Assembly: GCA_030762175.1 (NCBI GenBank)
Contig: CM060842.1
Span: 64,380,001-64,444,000 of the forward strand
Length of the DNA: 64,000 nucleotides
Direction: 5' to 3'
DNA from: Metallyticus violacea
Taxonomy: Eukaryota; Arthropoda; Insecta; Mantodea; Metallyticidae
A program made the translations under genes and the position numbers. The notes below the pieces were generated by a model. It made no database searches. It was not told the DNA's origin and worked only from the letters and a program-made list of their open reading frames with translations. Position 1 is the first letter of the stretch, and the number at the start of each line of letters is the position of its first letter. Of this stretch, positions 11,588-22,440 are shown piece by piece.

Positions 11588-12790
11588 CGAGACGAACAAT
11601 ATGCTTCTCTGAAATTCTGCTTTCGTCTCAACAAATCTTCAACTAAGTCCTTTATAATGTTACAGAAGTGTTATGGAGAGTTTGTTGTTCCCAATAGCAC
11701 AGCTCAAATATAGTTTAAATGTTTAAAGAGAGGGGTAATACATTTCAAAGGAAGGTGGGTGTCAATTTTTTTTTTTTTTTTTTGAGTAGTGTTTAACGCC
11801 CGTTTTTACTACTGAGGCACCACAGGCGGTGGACACTGATGACACATGAGATGAAATGAAAAATTGGGAAAGGATATTTTTTGTTAAGGAAGGAAGCGTT
11901 CCAGTCCTAAGTTTAGGTACCTCCCCGGCATTTGCCAGTTATGAAGACTGAGGAAAACCTGGAAAAAACCCCAGTCAGGGAGGACGGTCCTGGCGGGATT
12001 CGAACCGCAGACCTCCCGCTCACGAGTCCGTGCCTTAACGACCTCGGCCACCAGTGGCGGTATGTGGGTGTCAATGTGGGATAGGATCTATGATTAACAT
12101 TAAGAATACTTTCAGGTATTCTGAAAATTTCACTGGGTGCCACCCATGCTTGGTAACCGAAAAGTTGCACACGAGACGTGTTTGTACACACAGGTTTCCA
12201 AGACTGCTGATTCCCGAACAAAATGACGTTCACGCGCAGATTTGCATGCAGTTGAAGATGGAGTTACAATAAAGTGGGGAGTTTCTTTCAAAGATAAACA
12301 ACAAAACCCTATGTGGTCACACACACGACAAGTTTAAAAAGTTGTTGCTTCTGCTAGGAAAGTTATGGTCATCTCATGTTTCAATATTCAAGAAATGGTT
12401 TCCAGCATGTCATACCTGCACATACAACTGTCACTTGGCAATACTACAGAGATGTCCTGAAATCTCTGCAAGGCCATATCACAAGCAAAAGGCCAAGCTT
12501 TCGTGCAACAGGCTGAATGCTGCACCACGATAATGCATGGGCGCACATTGTTACTGAACATCTCACAGAAATGAACGTGAAGTGTGTCCGTCATATATCA
12601 TAGTCCACATTTAGCGTTTCCCATCCCCCAAATTGAAGAAACACCTTCGCGAAAGACCACAAAGACTGCGGAAACGATTCAGAAAGACTGTCAAAAAAAC
12701 GTTTCCAGCATGTCTTTGAAGACTGGCAGAAACGCTAGGGATCCAACGTGGACTGCTTTTAAAAAACCTCAAAATTATGAGAATGAGTAA
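11588..12790 (+). pseudogene. Mariner-like transposase relic, interrupted by a SINE
   Basis: The N-terminal helix-turn-helix is readable from 11588 (LKFCFRLNKSSTKSF, then MLQKCYGE), with a stop at the usual WFK site. After the SINE come WVPPMLGNRKVAHE (about 12134) and the catalytic core: HTTVTWQYYRDVLKSLQGHI, then LHHDNAWAHIVTEHL with the second Asp at 12529-12531. The expected YSPDLAPCD is reduced to YHSPHLAF, so the third Asp is lost. PKLKKHLRER follows, and FQHVFEDWQKR can be read near the C-terminus. Several stops and frame changes make it inactive. Mariners cut and paste at TA sites; I could not identify this copy's terminal repeats. Confidence 0.85.
11767..12063 (-). mobile_element. 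SINE family A inserted in the mariner relic
   Basis: The minus-strand copy is full length. Its tRNA-like head lies at 11995-12063 (B box as gggattcgaaccgcag, A box as ccttaacgacctcggccacc) and its poly(A) appears as a T run at 11767-11783. The perfect 12-bp duplication gtgggtgtcaat flanks it at 11755-11766 and 12064-12075. Removing the SINE joins the mariner N-terminal frame to sequence upstream of the catalytic core, so the SINE is the younger insertion. Confidence 0.95.
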
Positions 12791-15597
12791 TGGCATGTTG
12801 TTAAATTATTATGAACATTTTTTATTGAAATGCCTTCGTAGCCATTTAAATTTCATTTTTTCCTTTTCATCATTAAGATGCTTTTCATGCTGTATTCTTA
12901 AAATCATTTATGAAGCTGTAAAGAAGTTTCTCTCTCCTCTCATTCTTTCTGGTTGGCCTAGGAAATGGGAAGATGCGCTCTTTTCTTTTCTTTTTGAGTG
13001 AGGCATTTATTAAACCGCCTTGTTCCTAATTTATAACGCGAGGCTGTTGGTTGCAGCTCCTGAAACCACTGGAAGTTGAGAGCTGTGCACAGCCTTTTAT
13101 CGATTCTTTCACCCCTCCTCTCGCCGAACTCCAATTGTTCCAATCATTAGCAATGCTAAACGTTTCGGAACACCTACTATCCCTCCCTTTCCCCGCCCTA
13201 TCAATCTGTTGTGCCATATGCAGGTTCATTCCAAAGCGCTCCAGGAATCGTGTTTTCTATCTAAAATGTTGTTAGTAATACATCACGGGTAAGTGATATT
13301 AAGTCACGTAAGTGGATAATTGCTCATGAAATTCAGATGAGATGACATATAGAAGCTCCTGGTCGATTTGGTTCAGCACTCTCTCATTATTTCTCCACAC
13401 TGCATGCATATTTCGCAAGTTATTCAGTTGCAAATGAAATAAAAATGGTTCAAATGTTAATCTCATGTCGGAATACTCTACGAGAGAATTATTACTGCAA
13501 TATGCGACCGTAGCATAAACACTTTATATCCATTCACAGAATGAGTTAAAGGCCACAGCTCATGGGTATTTTCTCTTCTTTTGGACCATCTTTTAAAATT
13601 CCTTTATGCTAAACTGGATATGAGATGATCTGAGTGAATTATTACAGGAAACAACATGCCAATCACCCCGAATTTTGCCAAAATCGTTTTTGTTTTGTTG
13701 CATAAACGGAAAACTTTGCACCAGTAATATATTTCCTTTTCAGTCACTTTAATTACATTTGGGGGGGGGGGAGAATCAATTTATTAAAAATTAATGCCGA
13801 TGTTACAGTGAAGGGTCAAGGAACCATCCCCACATCCAAAATCGAAAAGAAGAGTAAAATATTTCCCCTCCATTCCCAAAATATTTGAATTTTGTTTATA
13901 TACATGTCTTCGCATTTAAGCACTGAAAATATGAAAGTAAAAATGTTATCCAAAGTTGATTAATTTTCACCCAATTTAAAACACTGCAGTGAGCTTTGCT
14001 TCATTAAAGTGAACCTGCCTGAAGAGTATTAGCTTAGAATGCATATCCATAGGAACTGTTGAATGAACATTATACATAAAAGGGAATGAACTGTTTATGC
14101 AATAAAACTACCTGTCATTGCTCTTGTTCATCTGTAGCAATAACGCGCACCTCAAAGCTGAAGAAGTGATTGAAAATGATGTTAATATTTTATGTGGATT
14201 TCGTTTTTAATAGTGATTATTTTTTAATTTTTGTAAATTAAATTAAACTGATGTAGATAGTTAAATATTTCAGACATCATTATTTAGTCTCCAAAACAAA
14301 ATCCTATCAATTTACTGGTTGATCAAATTTATTCCAACTTTATTGCGTCATTTAAATGCGTGACGTCACTGTAGCGTAGCGAATTTCTTCCGGTATGACC
14401 AGTTGATCTAGTTCTGGGAATTAGCTGTGGAGGGTGGGAGCACGCCTAGGAAAGGGAAAGAGTCGGTTTGATCACAAAATGTTATTTTCTAAGTTCCAGA
14501 GAATCGTACTCTCAAAACCGATACCCTTCAAAGGAAATATGTGTAGTATAATAGAATCGAGGAAAAGTTGCGCCCTTAACGGAGAAAAGATATATAATAT
14601 ACTTTTTTCACAATCTTAGATTTGCAAATGTTGTATACTTTTTTAATATTCTTGTATTGAAATTAATATATTAATTATTTCTAAAGGATTTTGTATTGTT
14701 TTCAGCATAGTTTGTTGCAGTATCGCCATTTTAGTTCATGTAACTATTATATATTCAAAGTATTATTACTTTGGCAATAATATTAATGAAGGTTGGGGCT
14801 GCTACATTATTACGACTAAGATAGTTTAAAGCGATGTTTCTGACATGTGTTTAATTTTCAAGTACTATTAAGAACAATGAATTTTGTAGCAAGAGTTTAT
14901 CTATTGTAAATTGAGCTTTGAGGGTCTATCAACATTAGCGCTACCTACGCAATTAATCCACTAAGTTTATTCAAATTTTGTATTTATATTCAAGAATACT
15001 ATTAAATGTATTTAAGCTTTAGTATAATTTGAATATACAATACACGAGAATATTTTTATGTTATTTATAGATTTCTTGTAGAATCATTTTCAATATATGA
15101 TTCACTCCAGTTACATCAGGTCTATAATCTTAGACATAAATTCTTCTGACCACTCTTTTCTATTCATTTCACAACGATAAACATTTTAAACTAAAATAAT
15201 GAAATAACATTTTTAATTCACAACTGTATCATTGTAATATGTCCCGACTTAGTTGCTTTATTGGTTTATTTTTTAAATATTAGTCAATTTGTGCAGCAGC
15301 CTCTAAAGTTCTGTCATTTACCGACAATGCGGATAAAGTTACACTCGTTTTAACAAATGTTTACTTTTGGATGTAACACAATTTATATGTGTAGTGTTTC
15401 AACTGAAAACCTGCTACTGTTTCTAAAGTTAAGCCAACTTTTTCTCAACAAATATCTCATTTACTTCCTGGTTTACAAGTTGAGCTGGAATAAAGTTTAC
15501 CTTGAACTATAGAAATTCCACCCTTCCACTCGAAGACGAATTTTAAGGTAACATTAAAATATAAGCACACCGCGGTTGAAAACTTTTCGATACCAGG
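12791..15597. other. Unassigned stretch with a slightly GC-richer patch at 13.0-13.26 kb
   Basis: 13020-13260 is richer in C and G than its surroundings (gccgaactccaattgttcc, ccctttccccgccctatc) and carries overlapping open frames of 60-75 codons on both strands. None has a motif I know, so it may be an unclassified repeat. A G run lies at 13761-13771. A TGACGTCA palindrome near 14361 precedes a 61-codon frame (14434-14619), which I do not consider supported as a gene. Confidence 0.4.
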
Positions 15598-15724
15598 GTG
15601 TGATAATTATAAATACACATTTATTGCTATCTTAACTATTTTAATAAAGAGTATTTCCAAAGTGTGATAATTATAAATGCACATTACTTGTTATCTTAAC
15701 TATTTTATTAAAGAGTATTTTCAG
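15598..15724. repeat. Tandem duplication, ~64-bp unit x2
   Basis: gtgtgataattataaat begins copies at 15598 and 15662. Both continue through cttaactatttta and end aaagagtattt. The copies are very similar, so the duplication is recent or constrained. No function is evident. Confidence 0.9.
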
Positions 15725-15838
15725 TGTATTCATACAACGTGTTGAATGACATTTACAGAGTTACAGTGCAGAGTTAGAGAGCCTATAATATTTATTATTT
15801 AAGATACCCATAACAATTAAAGCAATTTTTATTAAATA

Positions 15839-16187
15839 CATTGCTGGCCATTAAAATTGCAATGCATTAAACTGCCCCACGTTTTCTCACAAGGAATGAA
15901 TATGATTCCTCGAAAATACGATAGCAACGCCATCAGATGTTTGAAATTGGTTAAGGAGGAATTGTGGCGTACTGAGAGTGCGGGATGTCATTTGGAGAAA
16001 TTGGTGTTCATGTTGAATGAAATGTGTCCACAGTGAAAGGGATAGATATGTCAGTGGAACGAGGTAAGATGAACACCCAAACGTGAAGGACACCAATTGT
16101 CCCATCACAACCGAACGAGAATATATACATAATTTCTTCATGGCTATTATGAACCCGAACATGCGTTGCAATTTAATGACTGACGTG
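15839..16187. mobile_element. 349-bp MITE with Tc1-like terminal inverted repeats and TA duplication
   Basis: The left end reads cattgctggccattaaaatt and continues gcaatgca. The right end read on the opposite strand gives cacgtcagtcattaaattgc and continues aacgca. A TA lies just outside each end (15837-15838 and 16188-16189), the expected Tc1/mariner target duplication. The 'ggccattaaaattgc' end resembles those of Tc1-like elements in other arthropods, as I remember them. The interior lacks any transposase motif. A 94-codon minus-strand frame covers most of it but is not recognisable, so this looks like a non-autonomous derivative. Confidence 0.75.
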
Positions 16188-16189
16188 TA

Positions 16190-17186
16190 TTTGGCTTACT
16201 TGCTGCATTGAGCAATTAAAAAGTACCATATCCCTATTATTGAGCTGCAATATCTATTGCAGCAGTTTCATACATAGACATGAAAATAGTTCATGGAGAC
16301 ACTTGTTTTAGGATCGTCAAAAATAATTTAAAACTCTAATAATTTAGTTCAGCTAGAGAAAAAGTTAGTCATAGTATGTTATTCCCCAAGTTTCACTTAG
16401 CAGTACTAGCGTGTCAACTTCGTTTCACCGGGAAAAAACATGGGATTAAAGCTTATGCTAATTCTCATTTTGCATTTGTTTTCCCTAAAGCATGTTTCTT
16501 TTAGTGCTTAGAAATGGATTTGTCTTTAAGAAACGTGAAATGAAAAAGGAATGGAATTAGCAGAGACGTGTTTACAAGAGCAACATTTGTGATGACAGAG
16601 CTTCGTGCCGCAGGTGGTTTGGCGCTAGGCGTCCATCTTGCCTGTCTAATTATCTTGAGCGATCTTTCCCTGTAATCGCTTCCATATCCTTCCTCTTCTT
16701 CTCACTGTTTCTCGTCTCCTGCCATCTATAATAAATGTGTTGCCGCCTCTTTGTTGATACTGCTTTGCCAAGAAACTGCTATTGCCGTTGCGGATTAAGC
16801 TATGTAAAACTTTACCTACTGATATTAAAGAAATATATGTTTTCTGTGTTTTATAAGTACTAAGCATCAAATGTTAATTAGTGTCCAACATACTCTTGAA
16901 GATAATAGGAGAGTTCAACTGCTTAGATGTTTTATAGTTATTTTTGTAATTAAAAATAGTTTCAATGGAAAATGTTATTTAATATTCAATATATGCTTTT
17001 ACATTTATTATCATATCCATTTATGTTACCTGTTTTCTTAGTACTTTGGAGCTATTATTTGAGTTATGGGTAGTCTGATCGGGACTGCTTACTATAGCAC
17101 CGGCAACTGAAATTAGTCGCCGCACTAAAGTTAACCTTTTTATTGTAATGTTGAAATTGTACTGAAAGCATAAACTAGTACTGTGT

Positions 17187-17187
<1 letters not shown>
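16190..17187. other. Unassigned stretch
   Basis: No recognisable element. A 74-codon minus-strand frame at 16646-16870 has an arginine-rich end (GRRRETVRRRGRIWKRL) in a slightly more GC-rich patch. I cannot assign it to any family. Confidence 0.4.
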
Positions 17188-17222
<35 letters not shown>

Positions 17223-17235
17223 GTAATAATAATAA
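17188..17235. repeat. (AAT)n microsatellite
   Basis: Near-perfect AAT repeats with one interruption (agt near 17222). They abut the transposase fragment and create the run of tyrosines at the end of its reading frame. Confidence 0.97.
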
Positions 17236-17531
17236 GAACTAACCTGTGTTATAAGAGATGCTGTAAAAGGATGCCCCTCAACGGCTGCACATTGCCCACA
17301 TCTGCATAGCATATTCCTGTATTTCATTAAATATTTGTTCTTAAGTTCATGGCAGTTTGGAACACGATTCTTGTTATTTAGGGATCCTGTCTCTCGTAAC
17401 CTTTTAACAAATTTGTGAACAGATTCTTTACCTGAAATACAATTGTCCGGATAGTTTCTTGCGAATCGTCTTATACTTCCCTTCAAGAGTTCGTGTTCAA
17501 ATATGTTTGGTACATAAAACTTGTACTTCAT
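17236..17531 (-). pseudogene. N-terminal helix-turn-helix fragment of a DUF4817-like transposase
   Basis: From ATG 17529-17531 the minus frame is open for about 99 codons before entering the AAT repeat. RRFARNYPDNCISGKESVHK and FVKRLRETGSLNNKN resemble the N-terminal helix-turn-helix of transposases whose catalytic half has the QDG...CDFYLWG pattern, that is the family seen at 1553-2035. The second half (CHELKNKYLMKYRN, CRCGQCAAVEG) diverges from that pattern. No catalytic core follows; the microsatellite stands where it would be expected. This is a truncated fragment, although its frame is intact. Confidence 0.6.
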
Positions 17532-17754
17532 TTACTATATTTATGTTGTGGCATAATTAACGAAGGTCAATTAGTACACAATTTACTCACGATGGAAGCA
17601 TCCAGTTATATATGAACACTGAGGAAGCTTACTTCAAAATAAAAACTGCTACCTGCACATGCATTATGACTGCCTTGACGGTTGGCTCTGCCGGATCTTA
17701 ACTTAATAACAACACTTATTATTAAACTAGATTTAAGTGATATTTTTAGAATGT

Positions 17755-18056
17755 TTTTTTTTATTGATTTATTTATTTATGGACGCTCTTTAACGGCTGT
17801 GGTCATCACCGTCCCATTCAACTCAGGGCGTGAAACGGCCAACAAATTTTTGCTCAGAGGCCTCTCTTTCAGGCTTGAGGTTCTTTTTCGTGCCGTAAAT
17901 GTACACACGGGACCCACGGCTATACTTCCCTACCGAAGGAAGCCATACTTAGGATTTTTACGCCCCGAAAAAATCCATCGGTCCTGGCCGGGTTCGAACC
18001 CGCGATCTTGGGTTTAGGAGGCAAGTATGGTAACCACTACACCACCAGGACCGACT
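17755..18056 (-). mobile_element. SINE family B, full length, with perfect target-site duplication
   Basis: On the minus strand the head starts at about 18054 (ggtcctggtggtgtagtggt). It carries the B box gggttcgaacccg and a closed acceptor-like stem (gtcctgg/ccaggac). The body includes ttacggcacgaaaaagaac and the tail ends at about 17767 with taaataaat. The 12-bp sequence tttttagaatgt lies on both sides (17743-17754, 18057-18068). The tail hairpin is damaged here (ggacgctctttaacggc). The 111-codon frame over this copy is not a gene. Confidence 0.95.
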
Positions 18057-18094
18057 TTTTTAGAATGTGTAGCATACATTTGACATTTCATATA

Positions 18095-18095
<1 letters not shown>

Positions 18096-18140
<45 letters not shown>
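18096..18140. repeat. (ATT)n microsatellite
   Basis: Uninterrupted ATT repeats just downstream of the SINE B copy. Confidence 0.97.
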
Positions 18141-19464
18141 ACACAGCTGTGTGCATGGTATATTTCAGGATATATTAATACCACTTTTAAATACTTTTTT
18201 TTATAAAATAGATAGAATTTTGTAGTAAACGTTAAAAAAATTGTTCAATCACGATGAATTGGATCTCCACCACGTGAAGGAAAAAGAAAATACTCTTTTC
18301 TTCCGCTGAATGCATGTGAATCCTTATTACAATACTAATTACTTGTACATTCATTGTGATTCATTAATGCAGTTTGTCCACGTTTTCAAATTGCTCTTTA
18401 TCTTACTTATATTACGATATTTAGATACTACGTCTAAATCTTGAAAGATTATCATATTGCAAATATTTAGCGAAACTGTGAACAAAGCTCTTAAATAAAT
18501 GCTACGTATTCCAAATTATGAAAGTTTAATCTAGATTTTGTTCATCGTGCTTCTGGGATTAGTAAAAATTAAGCTTTATAAAAATTAAGAGAAAACATTA
18601 ATGTCATATTTCTAATGTAATACTGAGAAGATTTCTTTAAAAATAGCCTATAGTATTTTCTCCATTTAAATATATACTTTAGTTGACAGCTTGCCAGCCT
18701 ATTTAAAATAAACCTACTTTTTAAAATAACATATCAATGTAGATACTGAGGGGAAAGTTTGAAACCAATGTCGATCACGTTATAGGTTTCTTTCCATCAC
18801 CTCGTCAACCCCATTTTAACATTTAATGACAGTGTTATCTTATGAAATTTAAAATTTGAAAAGGATTTAAATTGTTATCACGTCTTTTGTTTTTATCGCT
18901 GCTTGGCAATCTGAATTGTGGTTATTTTATGTAATTGCTTAAATAAAACTACAAAAAAAGTAATAAACCTGAGCATTTATTGTAAAAGTTACATTTAAGT
19001 AATGGGTTAGGTTTATAAACCTATAATATTACTCCAAAATATTTTTATCCTACAACTAGCAGATGTAATTTCTATTCTGTCTAAATTCAAGCATTTATCC
19101 CCTTTATGATTTAATAAGTATCATAAGTAGGAATGCTATTTGAAATTTCTAAATGATGGTGTGTGGAGGGGGGAAACCTAAAATGTGATCTGCATTGTTT
19201 TTAAACTTCTCCTCGGTTTCTAAATTTACGTTTTTTTTTAAATTCAAACTGGTAAGTTTTGAAATGAAAGTACTCTATGTAATACTCAGCTTAAAATAAA
19301 TTTGTCCATGCTTTCATTAACTCTGAATATTAACTAAATTTTCGGATTTTCTCTGCCCTTCATTGCAAAAAACTGCTCATGAGAAGCAGCATTTATTTAG
19401 TCAGTGTATTGCAAATATTTTAGTCTCATGAGCCAGATTTTTTTCCAAGAATTATCTTAAAATG
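18141..19464. other. Unassigned AT-rich stretch
   Basis: No motif, repeat or open frame above chance was found. Confidence 0.6.

Positions 19465-19533
<69 letters not shown>
19465..19533. repeat. Compound (ATT)n(GTT)n microsatellite
   Basis: ATT units at 19465-19497 change abruptly into GTT units at 19498-19533, with no spacer. Confidence 0.97.
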
Positions 19534-20097
19534 ACGTTAAACTTCAAAATACATTCACAAAGTTACAATATATTAGTTTGATTTATTTGTTGGAAACAAT
19601 GGACTTATGATTAATGCACAACAAGCCAACTGTAACACGATCACCACTCTTTGCTAGTTCACGATTGAAACGTAAAGAGCCAAATACATACAAATGAAGA
19701 ATAAGGAGAAGAATAAATTCGAAATAGGTGTAAACTCTAGTCCCGCTATAAAGTGTCATCTTTTCGTTTTTGCGGGGCTTCACCTTGGTGCTGAAGTGAC
19801 CTTGCACTGGGCTTAATTTGTTGTTCATGGAATACAAAGCTCCACAGTTTTCTTGGGATCTGAAACAACGCAGCCAGAAGAGAGAAGATTGGGATTTGAT
19901 TTGAATCCATCTCGCTCACTTCAACTAAGTACCTAGTTACAAGATTTGATTATAAATTTATTTTGTAAATGTTTAAGGAATGTAACGAACTACTTCGAGG
20001 CCAGAAAACAGAATCCCGAGACCCGCTTATTGCGCCATACTGACTTAAACTCAAGCTGTATTTTTAAGTGGTATCTATAACATAGGGTAAATACATT

Positions 20098-20099
<2 letters not shown>
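19534..20099. other. Unassigned stretch
   Basis: An 84-codon minus frame (19583-19837) has no recognisable domain. Nothing else is seen. Confidence 0.5.

Positions 20100-20138
<39 letters not shown>
20100..20138. repeat. (TA)n microsatellite
   Basis: A run of TA dinucleotides, uninterrupted. Confidence 0.97.
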
Positions 20139-20143
<5 letters not shown>

Positions 20144-22128
20144 AATCACATGCCACTGTTATCTCTCATTGGTGTTTATATTAATTTAATTCAGGTTAAT
20201 GCTTTACTTTCTCTTAAAATTGTCAATACGATGGTAAAAAAATAAAGGAGAAGCTAAGGTTAGAAGGTGGATATTTACAGTAACCGTATTTCGCCTTTGA
20301 TTCTCAAAATAAGATCTGAAAATACTCTCTTCACACATTCTTTGCTACTGAAAAAATGTGCATCAAGAACGATAATATGTTCTACAAAACTCCATGCGAA
20401 TAATTATGCATAATTAAGGGAAATATCTACCATTCATCCACATACTCTTAACAGCGAGCTATAGAAAATCGATAACCTATGTAGATTTTCTAGATGGTTC
20501 CCTAACTCCTTTTGCATAAACATTTCTCATTATTTATCTACTGAGGTAGAATTCATTGGAGAATTTCTTGGCTCAACGTTCCGCAGTTGAGTAGAGTTAA
20601 TTAGATATTGGAAGTGTCAACGTAAGAAGCCCCTTCATCTTCTTTGAAAACACTTTGCGTTCTTGTAGAGAGAGAGAGAGCTCTCATATAAATATTTTTC
20701 TCCTATACCGTTTCATATTACACTTTTTGTTATTCGTTTCATATTTTGAGAAAAATAAAAAAATATTATTCATACCAGATAATTAGGATAAGCGACCAGA
20801 GTTGTGGGCAAGTCTAAATCTAAAATAACAACTGAACATGCAAAAAATCTCGCAGGGGAGTTCAGCCAGCACATCTCTGAATTGATTTGGTGGCATGTTC
20901 CACGAGCGAAGGAAAGAACGAGATGCCGGTATCTAGCAAACCTTTTGTGTTAATGAGCGGCTTCCGCTGAGAAGTTGCACGCAGGACGGAGAGGGGCTGT
21001 ATGGAGGATGGGCTCGATAATCAAGCGCTGCTGGAGGGTGAGGTGGGGAGAGCTTTCAATTAGGAACACAGTCGGCTCATCCCTTGTCGAGCTAGTGTAC
21101 AGGTTTGTCAAGTCATGACGTTGCTGCGACAGATACAGATAGGCTGCCGAAAGTTGCGCCGGGAACCGTTTGATATGAGGCAGGATGCATTTTGAATGAC
21201 AAGCTTTCCCTTGTTCCAGCAGTGGGAGTGAGAGAGAGAATCTAAGCATGTGTGAAATGTAACAATGCTACTGGAAACAATTACCATGAATCCAAAATGG
21301 AAGTTTGTCGCTATCTGAAACAAGCACATTACGGTGTTAAAACAGAGGACCTTGAACTGCTGTCTTCCTACACACTTAGGAATAATTTGAAAGGAAGTTT
21401 TGTAATCTCATTACATAATTACTATTTATGTTAGGCTAGGTATGTAAATGTTAACTGATTAAAAGCACTTTTCTCCGCACTGAATCTACTCTATAATAGC
21501 ATTTTAGATACTCTCTTATCAATACTATAATATATCAGCCATTTAATATATTTTTTTTTTTCCGCTTTCGAAGCAACTTAGAAGTTAAAATTCATCGTCT
21601 TTTCCTATTTCGAGGACCATGTTTGATGGTATAGGTTCATAAACTTAAAAATTTTGCCTCTCATCTCATGCTGCACTTTAATTTGATTTATTTATTTATC
21701 AGACATATAACTATTATATTTTCAATTTTTTTGGCACTCAGAATTCAGAATTCTTTTTAGTTAATTTCTCCATTTATACATATAAATACATGGTGATCAA
21801 ATTTATTAGCTTTTAACGCTGTAAGTTTGAAGGATGACATAATTGATATCAACACTTTGCCTTAAAGAGTATCGGTTTCGAGAGTACGATACTGGCAACC
21901 TAGGAGTACGGCCTGTAGCATTAAGCACTATTAAAAAATCTAGGAGTGGTTAGAGAACCAACACGACGATCTTTTCCTTTCTCTCTTGTTTAGATGCACC
22001 GCTACCCCCAATGTGAATTCTCAGAAATAGATGAACTGGTTATACTGGTATCAGCTTGCTTCGCAATAGTGACGTCATTAATTTCAAATGACTCGCGATC
22101 AAGTCCAAATAAATTTAATCACCCAGTA
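20139..22128. other. Unassigned, with a GC-richer patch at 20.85-21.25 kb
   Basis: 20850-21250 stands out by composition (gcggcttccgctgag, cgcaggacggagaggggct). It carries a 99-codon minus frame (20950-21249) and a second overlapping one (21108-21329). No family motif is seen. It could be an untranslated exon, a CpG-containing regulatory patch or an unclassified repeat, and the sequence alone does not decide. The rest is AT-rich and featureless. A TGACGTCA palindrome lies near 22069. Confidence 0.35.
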
Positions 22129-22150
22129 ATATATATATATATATATATAA
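22129..22150. repeat. Short (AT)n run
   Basis: AT dinucleotides at the start of an A-rich block. Confidence 0.9.
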
Positions 22151-22169
22151 TGAAAATTAAAAATAAAAA

Positions 22170-22320
22170 AACTCTTAGAACAAAGTAGCTAAAATAACAA
22201 GAACTAGAGAAGTAGAAGTAGAGAAAAAATGGAAAATAAAAAATAAAATAAAAATAAAATAACTCTTAGAACAAAGTAACTAAAATAACTAGAACTAGGG
22301 AAACAGAAGTAGACAAAACA
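22170..22320. repeat. 91-bp direct duplication
   Basis: aactcttagaacaaagta begins copies at 22170 and 22261. Both continue with aactagrgaarhagaagtaga. The first copy carries extra aaaataaaa units. Confidence 0.85.
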
Positions 22321-22418
22321 CAGAAATAGTCACACAAATGTCGCTAAATTTCGAACCACTTGAGTTCTTCTTCAAAGGCAGAAGACATGTAATATATATA
22401 CATGTAATATATATACAT

Positions 22419-22440
22419 AAGTTTATATATATATAAACTT
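22419..22440. repeat. Perfect 22-bp palindrome, preceded by a short direct repeat
   Basis: The palindrome has arms of aagtttatata. Just before it, acatgtaatatatat occurs twice in tandem (from about 22384 and 22400). Confidence 0.85.

Noticed and set aside
14361..14368. TGACGTCA palindromes near 14361, 22069 and 40829 as cAMP-response elements
   Set aside because: Three 8-mers in 64 kb are not clearly above chance, and no gene is attached to any of them.
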